A DNA stretch of 64,000 nt from Goodfellowiella coeruleoviolacea. GTDB taxonomy: Bacteria; Actinomycetota; Actinomycetes; Mycobacteriales; Pseudonocardiaceae. The stretch's first letter is position 1. Every line of letters starts with the position of its first letter. Of the stretch, positions 62,601 to 64,000 are shown piece by piece. The translations under genes and the position numbers were made by a program. Under the pieces are notes generated by a model that made no database searches, was not told the origin of the DNA, and saw only the letters and a list, made by a program, of their open reading frames with translations. The stretch lies in the NCBI RefSeq assembly GCF_024171785.1, contig NZ_JAMTCK010000025.1, positions 5,252 through 69,251 of the forward strand. Reading direction: 5' to 3'.

Positions 62601-64000
62601 GTCCGCTCACCCGAGGACCTGTGGCGGTTGGTCACCGCCGGTTTGGACGTGATCGGCCCGGCACCGACCGACCGGGGCTGGACCGCGGCCGGGTTCAACG
62701 GTGGATTCCTGCACGACGCCACCGACTTCGACGCCGCCTTCTTCGGCATCTCACCGCGTGAGGCGTTGGCGATGGACCCGCAGCAGCGGCTGCTGCTGGA
62801 AACCTGCTGGGAAACGGTGGAACGCGCCGGCATCGACCCCGCCGCCCTGCGCGGCAGCGACACCGGGGTGTTCGTGGGCGCGACCGCGCAGGACTACGGC
62901 CCACGACTGCACGAAGCAGGTGACGACCTCGCCGGCTACCTGCTCACCGGCACCACCGCGAGTGTCGCGTCCGGCCGCATCGCCTACACGCTCGCGCTGC
63001 GCGGCCCGGCACTCACCGTGGACACCGCGTGCTCGTCGTCGCTGGTGGCGCTGCACCTGGCCGCGCGGGCACTGCGCCAGGGCGAGTGCTCGCTGGCACT
63101 GGCCGCGGGCGTGGCCGTGCTGGCCAACCCCGGCATGTTCCACGAGTTCAGCCGCCAGCGCGGACTGGCACCGGACGGCCGCTGCAAGCCGTTCTCCGCG
63201 AGTGCGGACGGCACCGGCTGGGCCGAGGGCGTTGGCGTGCTGCTGCTGGAGCGGCTGTCCGACGCGCAGCGCCACGGCCACCCGGTGTTGGCGGTGGTGC
63301 GGGGCAGCGCGGTGAACTCCGACGGCGCCTCCAACGGCCTGACCGCGCCCAACGGACCGGCCCAGCAGCGGGTCATCCGACAGGCGCTGGCCAGTGCCGG
63401 ACTGTCCACAGCGGACGTGGACGCGGTGGAGGCGCACGGCACCGGCACGACACTGGGTGACCCCATCGAAGCCCACGCGCTGTTGGCCACCTACGGCCAG
63501 GACCGGGACCGTCCACTGTGGCTCGGGTCGGTGAAGTCCAACATCGGCCACACCCAGGCCGCCGCCGGCATGGCCGGCGTGATCAAGATGGTCGAGGCGC
63601 TGCGGCACGCTGTGCTACCCCGCAGCCTGCACATCGACCAGCCCTCACCGCACGTCGACTGGGACTCCGGTGCGGTGGCGCTGCTCACCGAGCAGCAACC
63701 GTGGCCGCGCACCGACCGGTCGCGGCGGGCCGGGGTGTCCTCGTTCGGCGTCAGCGGCACCAACGCGCACGTGATCCTCGAACAAGCTCCGGATCTCCAC
63801 CCGACCACCGGAGGAACCGAAGCCCCCGTCGAGCCGACGGGCCGGGACGGCGACCACCGGACGGGTCCACTGCCCTGGGTGCTGTCCGCCCGAACCGAAC
63901 AGGCACTGCTCGACCGGGCCCGTGACGTCCGCGCACTGCTCAACAGCACGGCCCGGTTGGCCGACATCGGCTACTCACTGGCGACAACCCGCACCACCTT
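59676..64000 (+). CDS. Modular type I polyketide synthase: KSQ-AT-ACP loading module, then KS-AT (runs off window)
   Basis: The frame is open from 59565 to the right edge. Start placed at GTG 59676 / ATG 59679 because the protein then begins [16 protein letters not shown] like other loading modules; ATG 59565 would add about 37 residues. Order: KS-like domain whose active-site Cys is Gln (VDAAQSSS, codon 60165-60167) but with both His motifs kept ([17 protein letters not shown]), so a decarboxylating KSQ. Then an acyltransferase with GHSQGE (Ser codon 61491) and YASH, the methylmalonyl-type signature. Then an ACP with [10 protein letters not shown] (Ser codon 62373). Then a complete extension KS with Cys in VDTACSSS (63030-63032), and the beginning of an AT linker ([12 protein letters not shown]). 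Propionyl starter is predicted. Confidence 0.95.
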   Translation, partial: MMAREPLAIVGCSCRLPMASDVDAFWRLIANGVDAVSDPPADRGDLTADLGRGGYLDRVDEFDAEFFGVSPAEAAALDPQQRLVLELGWEALEDAGIVPAQLRHTRTGVFIGAIADDYATIARRRGVDAIGAYSLTGSNRGMLANRLSYTLGLRGPSMTVDAAQSSSLVAVHLASESLRRGESAVALVGGVNLILTPDSTVSVSRFGGLSPDGRCHTFDARANGYVRGEGGVVVVLKRLADALAAGDQVYCVINGSAVNNDGGGASLTSPVRAAQEEVLRLAYQDADIDPAEVQYVELHGTGTRIGDPIEAAALGAALGTARDRTSPLLVGSAKTNIGHLEGAAGVVGLLKAALCLRHRKLVPSLNFERPNPEISLDRLNLRVQQHTGAWPQPDKPLVAGVSAFGMGGTNCHVVLTDWTPPAETPVDHRPRALAWLLSARTAEALRAQAGRLADAAGELDPADVAHTLAHTRAAFDHRAVVLGTDSAELVASARRLARGEATTRVVRAVAPGSTPRPVFVFPGQGAQWTGMAVELLESAPVFAASMADCAAALKSFVDWDLTAVLHDERALSRDDVVQPVLWAVMVSLAAQWRAHGVHPAAVVGHSQGEIAAACVAGALSLADGARLVALRGRLLAELSGHGGLLSVPLPAAEVPLLDGVSVAAINGPRSTVVAGPVDALTELAALVPGARRVPIDYASHSPAVEVIRERLLADLATLRPRPTEVEFWSTVTGQRFDPAGLDGGYWYRNLRQPVRFEQTIRALLGHGAFIEISPHPVLAVGVRETADSADSDAAVLGTLRRGDGGPDRFLRSLAEAHVHGVAVDWRSVLPAGRRVRLPSYPFQRQRHWLDSLPEARTEPARDTGRGALDLVRSEAAVALGHDRPDEIAADRTFRDLGFDSLLAVELRNRLSTATGLRLPSTALFDYPTPAALADHLAAAEPGTWSAATTATAATTTVAADDPIAIVATGCRFPGGVRSPEDLWRLVTAGLDVIGPAPTDRGWTAAGFNGGFLHDATDFDAAFFGISPREALAMDPQQRLLLETCWETVERAGIDPAALRGSDTGVFVGATAQDYGPRLHEAGDDLAGYLLTGTTASVASGRIAYTLALRGPALTVDTACSSSLVALHLAARALRQGECSLALAAGVAVLANPGMFHEFSRQRGLAPDGRCKPFSASADGTGWAEGVGVLLLERLSDAQRHGHPVLAVVRGSAVNSDGASNGLTAPNGPAQQRVIRQALASAGLSTADVDAVEAHGTGTTLGDPIEAHALLATYGQDRDRPLWLGSVKSNIGHTQAAAGMAGVIKMVEALRHAVLPRSLHIDQPSPHVDWDSGAVALLTEQQPWPRTDRSRRAGVSSFGVSGTNAHVILEQAPDLHPTTGGTEAPVEPTGRDGDHRTGPLPWVLSARTEQALLDRARDVRALLNSTARLADIGYSLATTRTT

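Overview
The window is GC-rich, gene-dense actinomycete DNA with many GTG starts and 4-nt ATGA/GTGA overlaps. The gene content (type VII secretion, CBM2-tagged secreted enzymes, a DosR-like hypoxia cassette, modular NRPS and PKS genes) fits the order Pseudonocardiales (Saccharothrix, Lentzea, Amycolatopsis or a relative). The genus is inference. No rRNA, tRNA, CRISPR array, insertion sequence or integrase was recognised.

Left end, 1-16.4 kb: the 3' end of an NRPS subunit (A-PCP-E-C); a leftward DUF4956 / VTC / CotH operon whose last product carries a cellulose-binding module; a leftward FMN/Fe-S oxidoreductase unit facing a TetR gene over a 14-bp palindrome, with the tail of a siderophore-interacting protein left behind it; a GH18 chitinase behind two DasR-type dre boxes; an orphan OmpR regulator; and a leftward four-gene operon of EF-hand protein, ICDH/IPMDH-family dehydrogenase, isochorismatase-family hydrolase and methyltransferase with no obvious pathway.

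Centre, 16.8-33.9 kb: a type VII (ESX-like) secretion locus in three blocks. The first, rightward, is eccB, a two-part histidine kinase, two LuxR-type regulators and mycP. The second, leftward, is a fused three-ATPase eccC, two Esx proteins, an EspC-like protein, a WXG/PPE-like protein, a lysozyme-like protein and an unknown secreted-type protein. The third, rightward, is a WXG100-like protein, a YbaB-like protein and eccD. The mycosin lacks all three catalytic residues. EccA and EccE are not visible. A SnoaL protein and a WYL regulator follow.

36.1-43.4 kb: five rightward genes (SWIM zinc-binding protein, unknown protein, VWA protein, MoxR-type AAA+ ATPase, DUF5682 protein), overlapping or closely spaced throughout: a putative chaperone/conflict system of unknown output.

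43.5-52.5 kb: an NmrA/hydrolase pair controlled by a divergent TetR; a decayed FAD oxidoreductase; then a DosR-like hypoxia island of three leftward units (nitroreductase; flavin-binding protein-devS-devR; universal stress protein-CBS protein). One near-DosR box (GGGNCGAARGTCCY) lies upstream of each unit.

52.8-56.6 kb: an alkylation-repair operon: two paralogous 2OG-Fe(II) oxygenases flanking Ogt, then an Ada-type zinc module, an unknown protein and AlkB. The right end has a polysaccharide deacetylase, a divergent APC permease, and the start of a modular type I PKS with a KSQ loading module that runs off the window.
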